Positions 59,016-64,000 of a stretch of 64,000 bases of DNA are shown here, one piece after another; position 1 is the first letter of the stretch, and every line of letters begins with the position of its first letter. Both the position numbers and the translations under genes were made by a program. The notes beneath the pieces were generated by a model. It had not been told where the DNA came from, made no database searches, and saw nothing but the letters and a program-made list of their open reading frames with translations. Source of the DNA: Toxorhynchites rutilus septentrionalis (taxonomy: Eukaryota; Arthropoda; Insecta; Diptera; Culicidae); contig NC_073746.1 in NCBI RefSeq assembly GCF_029784135.1, positions 284,839,348-284,903,347 of the forward strand, in the 5' to 3' direction.

Positions 59016-59635
59016 AGTGAAAAGGTAGAATAAAATGATGGAATCATAATCACATACAAGCACGTAGACGCAAACGGTTCAGAAACAACGGTCGTGTTAA
59101 AACCAAATTCCCCTAAACTTTTATCTCAGTTCGGTTCATCTGAAATAGAGTGTTTTTAATAATTCATATATATTTTACTTAATGCTTCTTTAGTTAGTAG
59201 GTCGAGGATGATAATTTGTGTGAACCAGTTTTATTTTCAAATTGGGTTCATCAGTCTGCATACAACCGGGAGTATGAATATGACTCCACCCACGTAGGAC
59301 TACGTCTTTCAGTAAGGGCATCCAATCAGAAAACATGTCACGTTTCTATGAAACAAATTCGTGACTATTTTTACTGCGAGGGCGTATCGATAATTTGAAT
59401 ACTAATCGGATTGGAAAATTTCTAATATTTGTTTGATATGCTATATATTCCCGAGTACGTAAATTGGAAGCATTCCCATTTTCCCATACTTCTGCTGTCA
59501 ATAACGAGCAACCAATGTATCGGGGTAAAACGCTCACTCTAAGTACAAATTTGTTCGTTCTACGGACAATGTGGAGAGAGGAAAGGAAATTTAAGCTCCG
59601 CCTCTAGCAAGCAGACAACAGTATTCCGGAACTTC
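59016..59635. other. Intergenic DNA, one ACGTAGGACTACGTC palindrome
   Basis: The palindrome lies at 59292-59306. No gene is seen. Confidence 0.35.
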
Positions 59636-59875
59636 GCCGTCTCAACGTAGTATTATTTGCGTAATTTTTTCTAATAGTAATTAGTTGAGATTGCATAGAT
59701 GCCGAGTAACACGCCTCAAATGCATTCTGAGTGGCAAGCTCTAGAATACGCGTGGCCTCAGTGCAAATTGAAGGAAAGTTATTTGACGAAAATTTCCCTC
59801 GACCAGAACGGGAATCGAACCCGAACCCCCGTCATGTTAGGTGTGGCACTAACCACTCGGCCACAGGAGCACAAT
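59636..59875 (-). mobile_element. SINE2, second copy
   Basis: On the minus strand the head carries TGGCCGAGTGGTTAGTGCC (A box) and GGTTCGATTCCCG (B box). The body shares TAACACGCCT, CTCTAGAATACGCGTGG and GCCGTCTCAACGTA with the 43759 copy. No target duplication is recognised. It is not a functional tRNA: the arms do not fold into a standard acceptor stem. Confidence 0.78.
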
Positions 59876-61399
59876 CATTAGATGCACTTTCCATAATTTC
59901 GGTTTAACACGAAAACTTGTTTTTTTCGTTCGCTTATTTTAAGGGATTGCCTTAGCGTTTGTTTTCATCCTGGTTTTGCCTCGCGTTAGGGTCCGGTATA
60001 GTATGTGCCTTGCAGCTTCTCAAATCGACCTTCTTGTTTGCTTTCTGAGCAGAAGCTAGTGAAACACCACCCATTTTCGCCGCGTTTCAATGATAACTTC
60101 GGGTTGCGCTTGAAAAATTAGAAGGGTGGTGTCCAAGACACGACCGCATTGTCGACGTATTATTGTCAGTGAGAATGAATATAAGCAATTTAAGAATTAA
60201 TTCTCTAGTACAAACATTTGGTAGCACTAACAAGGGTCGATACAAGAATTCTAGCACGAACGCACGGCGCGAACGATTCACAAATCAAAGAAAAAAAATG
60301 ACAAATTAACTCTCAATATTATTCCATTAACGTAAAAATTATTTTTTTGACGAAAGCCATTGATGTAATTTTGATTATTGGCGTTACAGAAACCCCAATC
60401 TCCAAGAATAATTTTTTTCCGTTCTCCCGTTTTCCAGAAAATGACAAAAAAAAACAAAAATCGCCTTACATATATGTTGCACAAAATCTATATTTTTGTT
60501 CCTGTAGGAGGTTCAATCCAGTGTTTCTTTACATCACAATGTTAGTTCTTTTATTAAAGTAATACTGTAAGAAAGTTTACATATTTTTGCATTTTATTAG
60601 GTTTTGTTTTTTGTTAGGTTATGTGAGGTTATGTACTTTTCGCACACAGTTGCTTTAACCCAAATTTATTGTCCATTAAAGCTATACAAAATTGAATGAA
60701 ATTGATAGTTAGTGGTATCTAATAAACTAAGCTATCATGTGAAGCCAAAGCCTTACCAAATGGTCTTTCCAAAGCCATTAAAAATTACCAAAGTTGCTGT
60801 ACGATTTTTTGAACGCTCAGCCTAAAATGGGTTAACATGTACTGTTGATTGCTCGCTGTCTAGAGTGAACGAGAAAATCCGAACCGAATCGATAGTGAAA
60901 TGGTAGCGGTGACGACAGTAAGCGTTGCAGAACAATCTTCCAGTTTCAATTTTCCACCGAAGAACACAGTCCTCACCACTGGAAAATACCTTCTTGACAT
61001 GCAATGCATTTTACCGCCACTTTTAATTATTTTAATCATCGGAAATCATGCTTCGATTCATGAACATTAAATGATCGATCGAAGAAATCACAAAAAGTCC
61101 ATACACACTCCTGAATTCACACAAGATCGTTCATTGCAAAAAGTTATGAAAATCGATTTGCTTTCTATTATTTTGGATATTATTGAAAAGGACAATGAAT
61201 AGTTTTATACAAACAGTTGAAGATTGATTGATGATTCACTCTTGCCCTCGCGATCAATTCACTCGCTCAAGCTGACGTAGACGTAAACGTAAAGGCGTAG
61301 TCCTACGCCAAAAACCACGATTTCCACATGAGTTTTTCGATAATCTGCCCTTGTGTTTTTACCATTTTTGTGTTTTCTGTCTATCGAAGGTGAGACGAA
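59876..61399. other. Intergenic DNA, nothing confirmed
   Basis: A palindrome GGCGTAGTCCTACGCC lies at 61294-61309. ORFs of 60-71 codons lack domains. Confidence 0.3.
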
Positions 61400-61797
61400 G
61401 GTGATTCACCATCTTTGTGTTGTTCCAGAATAACTACCTCCACGCAACAATCATCAGCGATGTGGATCGATCAACGGTCGAATGAAGATCAATTCATCCA
61501 TACAACTGCACTGCTCTGCAAGAAACTTCGGGCTGCTGTTCTATTGATAACACAACAATGATCATATCAACTGCCTCCGTTGTCCGGTGGTCTAACTGAA
61601 CAATGGAAGAACAGAAGGGTTACTCTTACGCTACTGTGTGATGTACCATATGCCATGGTATAGAAGGAATACTCTTGCGCCTAAAAAAATGGCAACTGTG
61701 TAATGTGTTACTTATAGATATGATAAACATGCGACATGTACATGATTAAAATTCGGCTTTGTTACAGTTAAAATGCTAATGAGCCTAAATAAATAAA
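61400..61797 (+). mobile_element. SINE1 copy, head missing
   Basis: The body matches the 54363-54859 copy inverted: CACCATCTTTGTGTTGTT, TCCATACAACTGCACTGCTC and GTTGTCCGGTGGTCTAACTG. It ends AAAATGCTAATGAGCCTAAA with a TAAATAAAC tail. The tRNA-like head is absent. Confidence 0.78.
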
Positions 61798-62570
61798 CAA
61801 ATGAGATAAACAAATTTAAAAAAAATAATCGCACTACGGAAGTCCTCATTGGTTACGATAACGCCACTGCGCAAAGCTATAATCTGTGTATTGATCAAAG
61901 CAAAACAATTTTTTTGTATGTTATCTTTTAATTCATTCTAGCATGAAATAACGAGTGGTTAGAGCTTAGGACTAGCATATGTGAACAAGATTCAATCAGA
62001 TTTTCATTCACTGCTCTATGATATATTACCTCAATTTGCGTAGTAACATTGTTTGGGGAATAGCTGACAGAGTATTTGAAGTATAAACGATATTCCGTAT
62101 AAAGGTTCAGATTTCTATAATAGTGCCCAACGTATTTTACATTTCTCTCTGAAATTAATGCATCTCCTAAGTGTACGCACTTCTCTTACCGCAAATTTGC
62201 TTGATTCAATAAACTTCAGGCACTCGATTTTAATTTTGACATGCACGTTGAGCACATGTTGTTGAATCAAACGACATTATCGCAGCAAATGGTTATCAGC
62301 ATTTTGCCAAATCATCAAACGGTATGCATAGAAGTTCAGTGAGCTGAAGACATGAAGGGATATCTTCCAATGTAGTCCTGAATAACTTATCCAAAGCGTT
62401 GTGGAAAACGTAAAACGCATTCCGGAGTGCAAAATGCATGCGGATACAGAAGTACCCGCAGTTTGCATCTATTTTGCAATGCCGATTTCCTCAGGCTCCA
62501 TGATTTAGAAGTCTGTGTTAGGGAAATATATTCCAGCGATCATACATCAATCGCTGCGCAATCATAACCG
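61798..62570. other. AT-rich DNA, nothing recognised
   Basis: No feature seen. Confidence 0.3.
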
Positions 62571-62876
62571 AGTTAATTTCCGAGCGGGCACCCGTTTATA
62601 TACAGATTTGTGTGATTTCAATAGTCGGTTTTCAAAGCAATTGAAACTATCAAAGCTTTTGAGACAAGTTTTCAGGTCAATGGTTAGCAAGCATTTAACT
62701 CTTAGACACTTCATCTTTCGAATGGAGTCGTTATCATACAACTCCGCGAAGTTAATACCACCCTGCAAAGAGGTATTAACGTTCAAAACCTTACACTCCA
62801 AATGTAGCGCTCTCGGCTTCGAAACTTTTAACTTACACTCCGGCACAGAAATGAAAGACGTAGTCCTACGTCAATG
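62571..62876 (+). repeat. Dispersed repeat D, copy 3
   Basis: It shares TTTCCGAGCGG, GTTTTCAAAGCAA and CTTCGAAACTTTTAACTTAC with 22487-22745. It ends AAAGACGTAGTCCTACGTCAA, the same position as in D2. Confidence 0.65.
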
Positions 62877-64000
62877 AATAGTGGCATTTTTAGCCTACGT
62901 CTTTCATTAATGGTGCGGAGAGTGAGAATTCCAGGTGCGATTTCTAATCGAATGAATTGCTCACTTATCTGATCTCGATTGAGTCTAGTGATGATTCACT
63001 CAAAGTTACCAAGAGAACACAGTTATGTATTGAGGGGGGACCCCCGTCTGGAAAGTTGAAAAAAATCGAATTCTTCTTTTTGCATTTTTGGAATGCTTAT
63101 GCCCTCAAAGTGTTGCCTCAAATGGATTTTTCGACATTTAATTTCGTTGGAAATTTACTGCCAAAAGTATTAGGTCAACTCAGGGGATAAAATATTGCAG
63201 TACGCATTTTTGAGCGCGTTTTTCTCGAAACCATGTTTTTTCAACTGGTGGTATCAATATCTCAGGATTTACTCGGCCGATTTGGCTGAAATTTATATCA
63301 GCATGTAAAAATGAATTATCTAAAGCGTTACATAGCCGTTTTTTGATATTCCATTTTTTCGATTTTTATGAGCCTCTAAACAGCGATTTTTCGTGAAAAA
63401 TAACTCACTTTTAACAAAAATGGCCACCATTTTGACAATTTTTCGAATTTTTTAAAACCCCTATGTAGGTATTGTCCTAAAGCTTCAGAACATTCATTGG
63501 AATTCGACCTGCGACATCCCGTTGCTTCAGAACCGATACCAGTAAGGTATTGATTTTCAGTCAGCATCTACGCATCCAGCTGTCAACAGCGTAATAATCA
63601 TTATTCGTGTACCTAAAAAATGGAAAATACACCTTCAAATTACCTTAAACAATTACGAATATACCCGAACACGTCATCGTATTCCTAACATACGAAAATC
63701 ACGAACATTCATTATTTTTCGACCTTCCAGACAGGGATCCCCTCTTAATAGAAAGAGCTTCGGTTGAGAAGAGCGCAAAACGGTGAGAACTATATGTAGG
63801 GGATAAAACGGACATGTTAAGAAGAACTTCAATTATATCTTTGGAAACTCATGTTTCCCAAAACTTTGATGCAGTTTCTTGCAATTCAGTATACTGTTTT
63901 TCTACTTAACTGGCCAAATATTATGTGATTTTTCGACCCTAAAATTTCATTTCATAAAATTTTTTTTCCCCTTCGCGAGCGACTGTTTCCCTTCTGACTA
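62877..64000. other. AT-rich DNA with a fragment of repeat E
   Basis: 63190-63430 resembles repeat E (TTTTTCTCGAAACCATGTTT against the 24000 and 44830 blocks). The rest has no recognisable feature up to the window end. Confidence 0.35.

Overview
The window looks like a repeat-dense, AT-rich insect nuclear genome, most likely a culicine mosquito. The assignment rests on the repertoire: tRNA-headed SINEs with (AAAT)n or (GAA)n tails, IR/DR-type Tc1 elements, Helentron-like elements with ~140-bp internal minisatellites, pogo-type TIRs, and TIR families with TA target duplications. There is no operon structure, no prokaryotic signal and no intact gene. I found no host protein-coding exon that I can defend. 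Every recognisable protein fragment comes from a decayed transposon.

Layout. 1-10.7 kb: the right part of a TIR element (family A), a Tc1 element (669-3341) carrying a nested 1.24-kb element (2022-3260), a GC-richer island (3.6-5.1 kb), a promoter-like repeat (5678-5976), a second Tc1 copy, a TTTTACGCGG hairpin repeat and a hAT-like TIR element. 10.7-20 kb: single-copy DNA (11.2-12.6 and 18.1-19.3 kb) around a mariner remnant, SINE pieces, a 2.45-kb family A element with internal 621-bp direct and inverted repeats (13483-15931) and a short family A copy (16741-17193). 20-29 kb: ~120-bp monomers next to the promoter-like repeat (twice, opposite orientations), a Helentron-like element split by one of these composites, and a 300-bp (TA)n array. 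29-41 kb: a GC-richer island, a CR1/L2-like LINE inserted in a family A copy, a foldback element with an inner TIR element, a second Helentron-like copy, another split family A copy holding a 1.29-kb insertion with 9-bp target duplications, then single-copy DNA (39.0-41.2 kb) with a near-perfect candidate recursive splice site. 41-49 kb: a third Tc1 copy with a SINE inserted in it, a mariner remnant and a pogo-like element containing a minisatellite and a 46-bp hairpin. 49-64 kb: single-copy islands, three more SINE copies, a LINE tail remnant, a pogo-type MITE and further dispersed repeats.

The sequence works as an archive of insertions. At least six nested events can be read from TSDs or interrupted copies, which gives a relative order of activity. 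The only signal suggesting host gene function is the zero-length-exon motif at 39.79 kb, which would fit a long intron of a + strand gene with its exons outside the window. The GC-richer unique islands are the places to look for intronic or intergenic regulatory DNA.
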